DNA from: a virus
IMG/VR virus record: IMGVR_UViG_3300005831_000008
Coordinates: 1-32,182 of that record
Direction: 5' to 3' (one strand)
Length of the DNA: 32,182 bases
This document shows, in pieces, positions 5,210 to 13,750 of the stretch. The notes below the pieces were generated by a model. The model was not told the DNA's origin. It ran no database searches and saw only the letters and a program-made list of their open reading frames with translations. How positions within the stretch are numbered: the first letter of the stretch is position 1; each line of letters starts with the position of its first letter. The position numbers were made by a program, and so were the translations under genes.

Positions 5210-5631
5210 ATGATCAAATAAAGATAAGAGACTATAACTTTGATGACTATGCTTTTGTTAAGTCGTCTTGGATTAAAAACCAATCTCATTCAAAACCCTA
5301 CTCACTCATGTTAAAAGAAGAGTTCTTTAATAACTTTGGCAGTATCTTGGATAATAAGATAAAAGACTGCATGATCTACGTAATTTGTAACCCTGAATGC
5401 GAGCAACAAACCTACGGTTATATTGCTTATGACCAAAGAGAAGAACTTCAAGTTATTCACTTTATTTATATTAAGGGAATCTATAGAGGTCTAAACATCT
5501 CTGATATGCTGATAAAATCAGCTTTCTCCACTTCCCCAACACATTATACCCATCAATCTGATAACCCTGCTTTTAGACACATAGTTAAAAAATTTAAACT
5601 TAAATATAACCCATTCCTTTTTTTGGAATAA
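5206..5631 (+). CDS. GNAT-family N-acetyltransferase
   Basis: The 141-residue product has the order expected of a GNAT fold: an N-terminal strand-helix (IKIRDYNFDDYAFVKSSW), the central strands YGYIAYD and LQVIHFIYIK, then motif A, IYRGLNISDMLIKSAF, where R94-G95 begins the acetyl-CoA pyrophosphate loop. The loop is degenerate: the usual Gly/Ala at its end is Ser99. A C-terminal region DNPAFRHIVKKFKLKYNPF resembles the last helix and strand. The substrate is unknown; possibilities are a virion protein or a host protein. It is translationally coupled to terS and lies between the two terminase subunits. Such insertions of GNAT genes are known from other podovirus packaging cassettes. Confidence 0.75.
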   Translation: MNDQIKIRDYNFDDYAFVKSSWIKNQSHSKPYSLMLKEEFFNNFGSILDNKIKDCMIYVICNPECEQQTYGYIAYDQREELQVIHFIYIKGIYRGLNISDMLIKSAFSTSPTHYTHQSDNPAFRHIVKKFKLKYNPFLFLE

Positions 5632-5646
5632 CAAAGAGAGAAAAAA

Positions 5647-5994
5647 ATGCTTGGTTTATTTTGTGAACTACCTGTTCAATTAGAACCTACGCCTTCACTT
5701 ACTCCTGAAGAGAAAGTAACTATTCGCAAGGTATTTCAACTTATCAATTACTTCTACACCATTAAAAGAAAGCTTCCACCTACCATTAGAGAGCTAAAGA
5801 AGATAGACGTTAGAACAGGTGAGCTTAATAAGCTTTACGAAAAAGGCGTTATGACTAAAAAGGATTGGATACTAAAAAACGAAAGTGCAACAAATGGTCA
5901 AAATATAGCTTTTGTCTACTTTACCCCTAAAGGCATGAGCTTTTTAAAAGATACTTATCATATAAACATAGGAGAAGAGAATGTTGAGAATTAA
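5647..5994 (+). CDS. Hypothetical protein, possibly winged-helix
   Basis: Of 115 residues, the middle reads as helix (EEKVTIRKVFQLINYFY), helix-turn-helix-like PPTIRELKKIDV and LNKLYEKGVM, followed by strands AFVYFTPKGMSFL with the T-x-KG turn seen in many winged-helix domains. This fold idea is weak inference; there is no clear family. It lies in the packaging cassette, preceded by an AAAGAGAG site. Its end overlaps the next gene by 14 bases, so it is probably expressed with terminase and may assist packaging. Confidence 0.6.
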   Translation: MLGLFCELPVQLEPTPSLTPEEKVTIRKVFQLINYFYTIKRKLPPTIRELKKIDVRTGELNKLYEKGVMTKKDWILKNESATNGQNIAFVYFTPKGMSFLKDTYHINIGEENVEN

Positions 5995-6280
5995 AGAGGT
6001 AAAATTTGCCGAGTCGGTTAAGTTACCGGATAACGAAGAACCAACACACATAAATACTACCAAAGAAAAGTACGCACATTATAAGCTCTTTTATCATGAC
6101 AATCTTTTCTATATCTATTCTTCCAAGAATAATACTTGGACAACTACCACTAACGCAAATCTCAGATCAATGGTTCCGTTTTCTGTACCGAAAGAGTTAG
6201 AAGATCAGATAAATGAAAATATCGATAGTAAAGCTACTAAATGCACTGATAAAAAAGTCGGGGCTTCAAAGTCTTTGTAA
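5981..6280 (+). CDS. Hypothetical small protein upstream of large terminase
   Basis: The 99-residue product starts MLRIKEVKFAESVKLPDNEE and has an aromatic, strand-like stretch YKLFYHDNLFYIYSSKNNTW. It has a good AGGAG site inside the end of the previous gene. Its last 68 bases overlap the start of the large terminase in another frame. No family recognised. Expression with terminase is likely from the tight overlaps; function unknown. Confidence 0.6.
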   Translation: MLRIKEVKFAESVKLPDNEEPTHINTTKEKYAHYKLFYHDNLFYIYSSKNNTWTTTTNANLRSMVPFSVPKELEDQINENIDSKATKCTDKKVGASKSL

Positions 6281-7610
6281 AAGTCTTAGATGTCCTGATT
6301 TTTTAGTACAAAACAAGGCCATAGATGATAAATCTAAGCGTAAAGCATATAACTGTACTAGACGTGCTGGTAAATCTGTAACCGTTGCTATTGAACTTTC
6401 AGAAAGTGCGCAACTATATCCAAAAACAAACTATCTCTATTTAGCTCTTACTAGACAATCAGCAAGGGATATTCTTTGGGATACCCTTAAAGATATTAAT
6501 GATGCTGCTCAAACTGGAGCAGTACCAAACGAAAGTCGTTTAGAGCTTCGATTCCCTAATCGCTCAAAGATTAAACTAGCTGGAGCTGATTGCTCTGCCA
6601 AAGAAATGAAGAAGATACTAGGTCAAAAGAATAAGATCATAGCAATTGATGAGGCCGGATCATTTACCATAAACATGAGACAACTAGTGTATCAGATGTG
6701 CGGTCCTACTCTTATTGATGAACAAGGGCAAATGATTCTTTTAGGAACATGTGAAAACATTCCCCTTACTTTCTTTGAAGAAGTAACTGAAGGAAGAGAA
6801 GCAGGATGGTCAGTACATAAGTGGACTACTGGAGATAATCCCTTTATAGCTAAGCAATGGGCGTTAGAGATGGAAGAACTAATCTCTAAGAATCCCGACG
6901 TGGTTAATGCATCATGGTTTATTACTCATTATCTAAATCGTTGGTGTACTGATGACAACTTAGCAATCATCAAACTAACCTCTTCAGTCTTTATTGAGTC
7001 ACTGCCTTACCGTAGGATGGAATACACCTATGTACTTGGTATTGACCTTGGATATGATGATGCTTCAGCATTTTCAATTGTTGCCTACCATGACTATGAT
7101 AAAAAATGCTACGTAATAAGATCTTATAAGGAGAGTGAGCTAACTTTTACTAAAGTAGCTGAACACATAAAAAATATTCAAAAGAAATTTCCTGTTTCTC
7201 GCTTAATTATCGATGGAGCTAACAAGCAAGGAGTTGAGGACATGCGCCAAAGATTCCAACTTCCTTTTATTAAAGCAGAGAAAACCGAGAAGGCATTTTT
7301 CTTAAAAGAATTGAGAGATGATATTATTGAAGGCAATGTAAAGATAATAGAATATGGAAACGATGAGTTGATAGTTGAATGGAAACAACTACAGTGGAAA
7401 GATGAATATAAAAAAGAAGAAGATTCTAGATGTCAAAACCATTTATCCGATGCTACACTTTACGCATGGAGAGAATGCAAACATTTTGCCGGTGAAAAAG
7501 AACCTACTAAACCACCTAAAGACTCTCAAGAATATATGGATGAGCTTGAAGAGAAAGAGGCAATAGAGTTACAAGCAAGGCTTTTAAAGGAGAGATATGA
7601 AGAAGGCTGA
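6213..7610 (+). CDS. terL: Terminase large subunit (packaging ATPase and nuclease)
   Basis: The 465-residue product has the two-domain plan of TerL. The ATPase domain shows a Walker A variant C48-TRRAGKS-55, a Walker B IIAIDEA (D146, E147) and a coupling motif LLGT near 176-179. The RNase H-like nuclease domain has acidic residues in GIDLG (D278), IIDGAN (D334) and LSDAT (D413), the usual metal-binding triad positions. It pumps DNA through the portal and cuts the concatemer. The start at 6213 overlaps the previous gene by 68 bases and has only a weak ribosome-binding site, so the exact start is uncertain; the N-terminus (PDFLVQNKAIDDK) fits the family. It overlaps the next gene by 14 bases. 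Confidence 0.93.
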   Translation: MKISIVKLLNALIKKSGLQSLCKSLRCPDFLVQNKAIDDKSKRKAYNCTRRAGKSVTVAIELSESAQLYPKTNYLYLALTRQSARDILWDTLKDINDAAQTGAVPNESRLELRFPNRSKIKLAGADCSAKEMKKILGQKNKIIAIDEAGSFTINMRQLVYQMCGPTLIDEQGQMILLGTCENIPLTFFEEVTEGREAGWSVHKWTTGDNPFIAKQWALEMEELISKNPDVVNASWFITHYLNRWCTDDNLAIIKLTSSVFIESLPYRRMEYTYVLGIDLGYDDASAFSIVAYHDYDKKCYVIRSYKESELTFTKVAEHIKNIQKKFPVSRLIIDGANKQGVEDMRQRFQLPFIKAEKTEKAFFLKELRDDIIEGNVKIIEYGNDELIVEWKQLQWKDEYKKEEDSRCQNHLSDATLYAWRECKHFAGEKEPTKPPKDSQEYMDELEEKEAIELQARLLKERYEEG

Positions 7611-7854
7611 GAAAAACGAACAAGTGGTACTAAACCAAGAAGTATTAGAAAATCTAATAGCTTTATGTAGAAAAAACTATGTTCATCACTTTGAATATAA
7701 TGAGCTTAAATTAGATATTCACCCTGAAGGATTTATAAGACCTGAACCCGAAACGGCCAAACAAGAAGATGACCCAAGATTTTCTATTTACCTTGATGAG
7801 CTTAAGCAAGGGTATAGAGGTACATTTGTTGAATGGTGCATGAATCAGTTATAA
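7597..7854 (+). CDS. Hypothetical small protein between terminase and portal
   Basis: The 85-residue product has AAGGAGAG just before its ATG, which lies inside the 3' end of terL. It contains a helix (EVLENLIALCRKNYVHHF), the strand-like segment ELKLDIHPEGFIRPEP and a C-terminal helix ending CMNQL. No family recognised. Small genes between terminase and portal are frequent in podoviruses and of mixed or unknown function. After its stop, a short A+T-rich gap (7855-7892) leads to the portal ribosome-binding site AAGGATGGG. Confidence 0.6.
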   Translation: MKKAEKNEQVVLNQEVLENLIALCRKNYVHHFEYNELKLDIHPEGFIRPEPETAKQEDDPRFSIYLDELKQGYRGTFVEWCMNQL

Positions 7855-7892
7855 TATAAAGATAATATAAAAACATTTTCCAAGGATGGGAC

Positions 7893-9728
7893 ATGTACAA
7901 TAGTGACATTAATGTCAAAACTTATGACAAGTTTTGGTTTGAAGTAGATAAAAAAGAAGTACCTCAATACTTATTTTCAACTGTAAGAGAATTGCTTGCT
8001 AGGCAAAATTATAAAGAGCAACAAGACTTAAGAAATTTTAAGTTGTATTCCAATCAAAAGACCGATGGTTTTAAGATCCATAACTATACATCACAGTCAC
8101 AAAGTAACGGTCTTGTATTAAACGTTATCCAATCAATTACCGATACTCTGGTTGCTAAGATAGGCAAGAATAAACCTAAAGTGACCTTCCTTACCGATGA
8201 CGGCGATTGGAGCATGAGAAAGAAAGCTGAAAAGCTTGAGATGTTTATTCAAGGTCAATTCTATAAAGCAAAAGTCTATCAAACTACTCCACGAATATTA
8301 AAAAGATCATGCGTTTTTGGTACTGGTTTTGGTCAGGTATATAGCGAGAACAAAGAGATTTGTTTTGATAATGTTTTTCCAGGGGAAATTATTGTTGATG
8401 ATCGTGAGGCCATAGACGGAACAACAAAAACCTTTTATCGTATTAAATACGTATCTAAAGTAGTTTTAAAAAAGCTTTATCCTGAATACGAAAAAGAGAT
8501 AGAGCTTGCCGGTGAAGTAGATGATGGTCACACATATTTAAACAAAGATACATTTTATGCTAGTTGGATGGTTCCCGTCATTGAAGCATGGAGGCTACCA
8601 AGTAGGAAAAAGGCCAAGGATGGCCGTCATATAATCTCTTTAAGTAATATTGCGTTGTTAGATGAAACATGGGAAAGGGACTATCATCCTTTTCCTATGT
8701 TAAAATTTTCTGAAAAGCTTTTAGGCTTTTGGGGCGTTGGGGTTGCTGAGCTATTAGCAGGCATTCAAAATGAAATCAATAATGTTATTAAAAGAGTGAG
8801 TCAGTCTATTCATATTAATTCTGTTCCTAGAATCTTTTATGAATATAATTCAAAGCTAAATAAAGAATACTTTAATAATGATATTGGTACTTGTATTCCA
8901 TATAAGAATACACCGCCGATGATCCATGTAGGGCCTTCTGTTGCTTCAGATGTTTTTAATCACTTGGATAGACTTTATCAAAGAGCATTTGAAATTGTAG
9001 GCGTTTCACAAATGTCTGCTATTGCTCAAAAACCAGCTGGTCTAAACGCAGCGGTTGCAATTCGTGAGAGTCACGACATAGAAACAGAAAGATTTTCTAC
9101 ATTGCAATCAGCTTACGACGATGCACACTTGGAAATTGCTAGACAGTTTATTGACGAAGCAAAAGACATAGCGAAGAAAGATAGAAACTTTGCAGTAATT
9201 ACTAAATCTCAAGAAGGCACATTAACTATTAAGTGGAAAGATGTTGAGATGGATGAGGATAGCTACATCATGCAGATGTATCCAACTAACCTTTTACCAC
9301 AACAACCATCTGCCAAAATGGAAAAAGTGATTGAGCTTACAAACGCAGGATTATTTTCAAAAGAAGAAGGAACAATTCTTTTAGACTTTCCAGATGTAAA
9401 ATCAATTACTAAATTAAAAACTGCTAAGCTTGATGATATTATGCTTACTATTAGAGAGATGCTTGATAATGGTGACTACTTACCACCTGAAGACTACCAA
9501 GATCTAATGTTAGGTATTGAATATTGTCAGTCCTTCTATTTAATGTACAAGCGCCAAAAAGTACCACAAGAAAGACTAGATCTACTTACTCGTTGGATAT
9601 CAGACGCTCAAAAGAAACTAGCAAAAGCTCAGCAAGCAATGAGTATGATGTCTGCTCCTCAACAACCACCGCAACCAGCATTGCCATTACCAAATAGTCA
9701 AATGCCTTCACAAGTTGGAGGACTTTAA
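7893..9728 (+). CDS. Portal protein
   Basis: The 611-residue product has the size and sequence style of podovirus portal proteins: early ...SNGLVLNVIQSITDTLVAKIG, the helical region RKKAEKLEMFIQGQFYKAKV, then RILKRSCVFGTGFGQVY followed by FPGEIIVDDREA. These match the segment where portal families carry a conserved small-residue turn and a Phe-Pro-x-Glu stretch. Later come a long helix region GVGVAELLAGIQNEINNVIK and an acidic-basic stem. The last about 25 residues are Pro/Gln-rich, perhaps a barrel tail or scaffold-binding tail. The portal forms the dodecameric DNA channel at one head vertex. The gene lies directly after terminase and before scaffold. Confidence 0.88.
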   Translation: MYNSDINVKTYDKFWFEVDKKEVPQYLFSTVRELLARQNYKEQQDLRNFKLYSNQKTDGFKIHNYTSQSQSNGLVLNVIQSITDTLVAKIGKNKPKVTFLTDDGDWSMRKKAEKLEMFIQGQFYKAKVYQTTPRILKRSCVFGTGFGQVYSENKEICFDNVFPGEIIVDDREAIDGTTKTFYRIKYVSKVVLKKLYPEYEKEIELAGEVDDGHTYLNKDTFYASWMVPVIEAWRLPSRKKAKDGRHIISLSNIALLDETWERDYHPFPMLKFSEKLLGFWGVGVAELLAGIQNEINNVIKRVSQSIHINSVPRIFYEYNSKLNKEYFNNDIGTCIPYKNTPPMIHVGPSVASDVFNHLDRLYQRAFEIVGVSQMSAIAQKPAGLNAAVAIRESHDIETERFSTLQSAYDDAHLEIARQFIDEAKDIAKKDRNFAVITKSQEGTLTIKWKDVEMDEDSYIMQMYPTNLLPQQPSAKMEKVIELTNAGLFSKEEGTILLDFPDVKSITKLKTAKLDDIMLTIREMLDNGDYLPPEDYQDLMLGIEYCQSFYLMYKRQKVPQERLDLLTRWISDAQKKLAKAQQAMSMMSAPQQPPQPALPLPNSQMPSQVGGL

Positions 9729-9759
9729 TTTATACACCGTCTAAAGGAGAAAATTCAGC

Positions 9760-10611
9760 ATGGATGCCGAACAAACTTCAATGGAAGCAACCGCTTCCAC
9801 AGAAGCAACCGCTTCACCTTCCGCCGAACAAACACAAGAAGCTCAACCACAACAGCAAAATGATTGGGCCAAACGCTTTGAGGCGCTTACTCGTCAAGAG
9901 AGAGAGCTTCAAGCACAAAGATCAAGATTTAAAGATGAGCAAAAAAGGATAGCTGAGCTTGAAGAAGAAAATAAACGCTATCGACAATTAAAAGAAACTG
10001 CTGCTTATGATCCCACTAAGCTTTTCGAAGAATATGGTTGGGATATGGAGAAACTATCAAACCATATCTTAAATTCTTCTAATGGTCTTTCGCCTAGAGA
10101 AAAGCATGAACTTCTTTCAGAAGTAAAAGATGTAAAAAAAGAGATAGAGGAATTAAGACAAGCAAGAGAAGAGGAGAGAAAAAGAACTGTCTATAATGGA
10201 TTTATGTCAAAGATACAAACTTTTGTTGATTCAAAACCTGACGACTTTGAATTAATCCGAGCAAATAACTCTTACGATCTAATATATGATGTAATTGATC
10301 AACATTACAGCAAGAACCAAAGAGTGTTGCCTTATGAAGATGCTGCAAAATTAGTTGAGCAGCATCTTGAATCTTTACTAGAACCCGTGATAAAGTTAAA
10401 GAAGGTCAAATCAAAGTTTGGGAGTTTACCAAAAGAATCTGAAACTAACGAAGAAGATTTTGAGGAATTACAGCAAACCCAACAATCACAGCAAAGTTAT
10501 CGACCTACGACTTTAAATAATAACTTTGCATCTACGTCAAACAGCAATAGACCACTTACCAGAGAAGAAAAGCTTGAAAGGGCCGCAAAGTTAATCAAAT
10601 GGAATGATTAA
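9760..10611 (+). CDS. Capsid scaffolding protein
   Basis: The 283-residue product is highly charged and mostly helical. It has a low-complexity Thr/Ala/Gln N-terminus (residues 1-33), then a coiled-coil region (EALTRQERELQAQRSRF, RIAELEEENKRYRQL), a central GWDMEKLSNHILNS segment, a second coiled coil (KEIEELRQAREEERKR) and a Gln-rich linker. It ends with the small basic helix NRPLTREEKLERAAKLIKWND. This composition and its position between portal and coat are typical of scaffolds, whose basic C-terminal helix binds coat protein. The scaffold directs procapsid assembly and then exits. There is a good AAAGGAG site. Confidence 0.85.
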   Translation: MDAEQTSMEATASTEATASPSAEQTQEAQPQQQNDWAKRFEALTRQERELQAQRSRFKDEQKRIAELEEENKRYRQLKETAAYDPTKLFEEYGWDMEKLSNHILNSSNGLSPREKHELLSEVKDVKKEIEELRQAREEERKRTVYNGFMSKIQTFVDSKPDDFELIRANNSYDLIYDVIDQHYSKNQRVLPYEDAAKLVEQHLESLLEPVIKLKKVKSKFGSLPKESETNEEDFEELQQTQQSQQSYRPTTLNNNFASTSNSNRPLTREEKLERAAKLIKWND

Positions 10612-10624
10612 TTTATTAATTTAA

Positions 10625-10650
10625 TCTGCTTAATTTAAGCAGAAATTTTT
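10625..10650 (+). terminator. Weak terminator-like hairpin between scaffold and coat
   Basis: TCTGCTT (10625-10631) pairs with AAGCAGA (10637-10643) around AATTT and is followed by AATTTTT. The T-run is interrupted and the coat ribosome-binding site AAGGA lies just after it. It is more likely an RNA-processing or attenuation hairpin that sets the scaffold-to-coat ratio than a full stop. Confidence 0.45.
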
Positions 10651-10665
10651 ACAAGGATGTAAAAA

Positions 10666-11892
10666 ATGTCTTCTCTAGATATGACAAGCTTTGATGCTGC
10701 TCTAAAACAACATTATACTAATGATGAAATAATGAGGATGACTTACAAAGATCATCCATTTTTGGCGTTAGTTCCAAAAATGACAGATTTTGGTGGAAAG
10801 AATCTACCTATTCCAATTATCTATGGAAACCCACAAGGAAGATCTGCAAGCTTTACTTATGCTAAAGCTAATAAAGTTTCTGGTAAATATACTGACTTCG
10901 TATTAACAAGATCAAAGGATTATGGTCTTTGTTCTATTGATAACGAAACTTTAGAAGCATCTAAAGGTAATCAAAATGCTTTTATGGAAGCAGCTACAAC
11001 AGAAATTGATGGCACATTTGCATCTCTTTCCTCTTCTCTTTCTTCTGCTATCTTTAGAAATGGTTCAGGTTCAATTGGGCAAATTTCAACAACTACTACT
11101 ATCGCATCTGATACATGTGTTTTAGCTGATCTTAACGACATCGTTCATTTTGAAGTTGGTCAGAAAATAGTAGCTTCTACTGCGGATGGTGGTGGAACTG
11201 TTAAAGCTCATGGTGGGGTACAAAACGCATTAACTGTTGCTGGTGTAAACCGCATGACAGGCACAATTACTTTTGATGCTTTAATGGATTCATTTGGTTC
11301 AAACGATTGGGCACAATCAGATTACCTTTTCGTTCAAGGTGACTACGATTCAAAAATCAAAGGTCTAGAAGCATGGATTCCTGCAACTGATCCAACATCG
11401 GCCACTTTCTTTGGAGTAGATAGATCAGTAGACACAAGACTTGGTGGATTACGTTACGACGTTTCGGATAGACCAATCGAAGAAGGTCTTATTGACCTTG
11501 CGATGCTAGTTAACCGCGAAGGTGGAAAGCTTTCACACTTTTTCGTCAATTACAATCGTTACGGAATCCTAGAGAAATCTTTAGGTTCAAAAGTTCAGTA
11601 TATTGATGTTAATACAAAAGTAGGTATCGCTTTCCGCGGTATCGTTTTAAATACTCCAAAAGGTCCAGTAACAGTCATGGCAGATACCGACTGTCAGGAT
11701 ACAGTGGCATGGGGTATCCAGATGGATATATGGAAACTTTATTCTCTTGGTTTAGCTCCTAAGTTATTAAATCAAGATGGCAACAAATGGTTGCGTGAAT
11801 CAGATGCAGACTCAATCGAACTAAGAGCAGGCTATTACGCTCAGTTAGGTTGTCGCGCTCCAGGCTGGAACATCAGAGGAAAAATTGCTTAA
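10666..11892 (+). CDS. Major capsid protein (HK97-type fold)
   Basis: The 408-residue product begins MSSLDMTSFDAALKQHYT and continues LALVPKMTDFGGKNLPIPIIYG, as in coat proteins of podoviruses with an N-arm and E-loop followed by the P-domain. The segment ASKGNQNAFMEAATTEIDG and then SSLSSAIFRNGSGSIGQI is the usual spine helix region. A strand-rich insertion with GQKIVAS, KAHGGVQN and MTGTITF occupies about 160-210. The C-terminal A-domain has RGIVLNTPKGPVTVMAD. It follows the scaffold and is succeeded by a strong terminator, as expected for the most abundant gene product. HK97 fold is family knowledge; the assignment rests on pattern and position. Confidence 0.88.
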   Translation: MSSLDMTSFDAALKQHYTNDEIMRMTYKDHPFLALVPKMTDFGGKNLPIPIIYGNPQGRSASFTYAKANKVSGKYTDFVLTRSKDYGLCSIDNETLEASKGNQNAFMEAATTEIDGTFASLSSSLSSAIFRNGSGSIGQISTTTTIASDTCVLADLNDIVHFEVGQKIVASTADGGGTVKAHGGVQNALTVAGVNRMTGTITFDALMDSFGSNDWAQSDYLFVQGDYDSKIKGLEAWIPATDPTSATFFGVDRSVDTRLGGLRYDVSDRPIEEGLIDLAMLVNREGGKLSHFFVNYNRYGILEKSLGSKVQYIDVNTKVGIAFRGIVLNTPKGPVTVMADTDCQDTVAWGIQMDIWKLYSLGLAPKLLNQDGNKWLRESDADSIELRAGYYAQLGCRAPGWNIRGKIA

Positions 11893-11913
11893 TCAATAAC
11901 TCCTAGACGGAGT

Positions 11914-11949
11914 AAGGGAGATTAGTCGGAAGACGTCTCCCTTTTTTTT
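11914..11949 (+). terminator. Intrinsic terminator after the coat gene
   Basis: AAGGGAGA (11914-11921) pairs with TCTCCCTT (11936-11943), followed by a run of eight T. A smaller hairpin, CTCC/GGAG, lies just before it at about 11900-11912. It would trim most transcripts after the coat gene, with read-through feeding the tail genes. Confidence 0.85.
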
Positions 11950-11973
11950 ATTAAAAAAATAAGGAGTCCAGAG

Positions 11974-12348
11974 ATGGCACATATTTATGATAGACAGCAG
12001 ACTTTAGAGCGTCAGATTAAAGATGTTTTTTTTAGATTTACCTACGATGGAACAAATTTCACAAAAGTTGGCGCTGGCATGACAGGTGTTTATGGTATTA
12101 CTAAATTAGGTGCAGGCGAATACAAGCTTGAACTTGAGGACAAGTGGTGCGCTTTAAGAGGTTTTAAAGCAAAAATAATCAATGCTACTGAAGCAGATAG
12201 AACCTTTCAAATAAAAGCATATGACGTTAATCCAAGCACAGGACGAGCAAGTATTTCTTTTTATACTAATACTGCTGGTTCAGCTACCGAGTTACCAAAC
12301 GGTGACATCATAGGGAAAATCGTTTTAAAAAACACATCAGTTTATTAA
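11974..12348 (+). CDS. Candidate capsid decoration protein, short paralogue
   Basis: The 124-residue product starts MAHIYDRQQTLERQIKDVFF and has a strand-rich body with TGVYGITKLGAGEYKLELEDK, then the diagnostic stretch FQIKAYDVNPSTGRASISFY and the C-terminal IVLKNTSVY. The next gene encodes the same N-terminal and C-terminal motifs, so the pair are paralogues. Position directly after the coat gene and its terminator suggests a head decoration or stabilising protein; similar small proteins after coat genes are common in marine and environmental phages. Start supported by AAGGAG. The role is inference. Confidence 0.65.
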   Translation: MAHIYDRQQTLERQIKDVFFRFTYDGTNFTKVGAGMTGVYGITKLGAGEYKLELEDKWCALRGFKAKIINATEADRTFQIKAYDVNPSTGRASISFYTNTAGSATELPNGDIIGKIVLKNTSVY

Positions 12349-12369
12349 TTTTTTTATATCGAGGGATAT

Positions 12370-13740
12370 ATGGCAAATCGTAACTTTGACTTTAGACAAT
12401 CACTAGAAAGACAAATCAAATCAATATTTTTAAAAGCAACATATGCGCCTACTGCCGCCACTGTTACTTTACCTACTACTACACCAATAGTATTAACAAA
12501 GGCAGCAGCTAATTCTCTTTATAACGGTCATACTTATCAATTAGCAATTGCAGCAGCAGCAGCTAACCCTACTGATACCGTTTTAGCAGTATGGACAGGT
12601 ACAGCAGCAGCAGCAGTACTTACAATTACTCCTAATGATGGGACTAATAACCCTACAACACAAGCAAGCGGTAGCTTAGCAACTACTACACCTATTGTTT
12701 TAACAAAAACAGTAGCAGCTCAGCCCGGAGTTGCAGGAAATACCAAAACTGTAACATTAGAAGTAGAAGCAGCAGCAGCTAATCCAGGTGACACCGTTTT
12801 AGCAGTAGTAACAGGAACAGCAGCAGCTACTATTATTACTATTACCCCTAATGATGGAACAAATAACGCCGCTACTCCTGTACCACTTACAACAGCTGAA
12901 TTAGTTGAGTGGATCAACTCAGGCGCAGTGGTTGGTAAAACTGTTACAACAACAGATGTTGGTGGTTTAAGAGACGACCAAACAGCAACAGGTGGTGATG
13001 CTACTAATCTTGCTGATGCAGGCGAAGGTGATGGTCTAGTTTGTACGTTTACAGGCGGTGCTAATACGGCCGTTACTTTAACTACTGCCGAACTTGCAGA
13101 GTTAATTGATACAGGCGTAGTAGCAGGAAAGACTGTTACAGTAACAGATGTAGGCGGTTTATTAAATGATCAAGATGCAACAGGTGGTGATGCTACTCCA
13201 GTGGTTGCAGCTGGCGAAGGTGATGCTCTTACAGCTACATTCGCAGGCGGTGCTAATACTGCTGTATCGCTTACTACCGCTGAAGTTGTTGAACTCATTA
13301 ACTCCGGCGTAGTAGCAGGAAAGACCGTTACAGTAACTGATGGTAGTTCTTTAAGAGTGACATCAACAGCAACAGGCGGCGGAACTGAAGAAGTTGCTGA
13401 TGGTGGTGAAGGTGATCTTACAGCTCAAACATTTGCAGGAGCAATCGATTTTACTTTAGATAATGCGTATGGAATTTACTCAGTAGGATTAACAGCAGTA
13501 GGAACTATACGAGTAACTTTTGTTGATAAATATTATGCTCTTAAATTTGTAGATGCCATTGTTCTAGATGCTACTGCTAGAGACTTTACTACTCAAATTA
13601 AAGCACTAGATGTTAATCCAACATCTGGCAGAGCTTACGTTGACATCTATACTCTTACAGGTGCAACAGCTACAACTTTACCAGTATCTAGTAAGTTGCT
13701 AGCTACGTTTGATCTTAAAAACACATCAGCGATAGTGTAA
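12370..13740 (+). CDS. Candidate decoration protein, repeat-expanded paralogue
   Basis: The 456-residue product has the same ends as the preceding gene: N-terminus FRQSLERQIKSIFLKATY and C-terminus IKALDVNPTSGRAYVDIYT and DLKNTSAIV. Between them, about residues 28-360, lies an Ala/Thr/Gly-rich insert. It consists of two copies of a unit beginning TTTPIVLTK and ending NDGTNN (starting at about 36 and 105), then three copies of a 64-residue unit beginning LTTAE (173, 237 and 301) with the shared VAGKTVTVTD and ATGGD or ATGGG. Each unit looks like a strand-rich domain, so the insert may project from the head surface. Ribosome-binding site CGAGGGA. Function beyond virion association is unknown. 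Confidence 0.65.
   Translation: MANRNFDFRQSLERQIKSIFLKATYAPTAATVTLPTTTPIVLTKAAANSLYNGHTYQLAIAAAAANPTDTVLAVWTGTAAAAVLTITPNDGTNNPTTQASGSLATTTPIVLTKTVAAQPGVAGNTKTVTLEVEAAAANPGDTVLAVVTGTAAATIITITPNDGTNNAATPVPLTTAELVEWINSGAVVGKTVTTTDVGGLRDDQTATGGDATNLADAGEGDGLVCTFTGGANTAVTLTTAELAELIDTGVVAGKTVTVTDVGGLLNDQDATGGDATPVVAAGEGDALTATFAGGANTAVSLTTAEVVELINSGVVAGKTVTVTDGSSLRVTSTATGGGTEEVADGGEGDLTAQTFAGAIDFTLDNAYGIYSVGLTAVGTIRVTFVDKYYALKFVDAIVLDATARDFTTQIKALDVNPTSGRAYVDIYTLTGATATTLPVSSKLLATFDLKNTSAIV
12475..13437 (+). repeat. Tandem protein-coding repeats inside the decoration paralogue
   Basis: Two type-A units (starting at about 12475 and 12682) and three type-B units (starting at 12886, 13078 and 13270, exactly 192 bases apart) make up the insert. 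The second and third B units also share near-identical DNA around GGCGTAGTAGCAGGAAAGAC (13114-13133 and 13306-13325), which fits expansion by recombination. Confidence 0.75.
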
Positions 13741-13750
13741 GGAGTAGAAA

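Noticed and set aside
12720-12917. Minus-strand frame opposite the decoration paralogue
   Set aside because: It is a mirror of the Ala/Thr repeat codons and is contained wholly in a well-supported gene.
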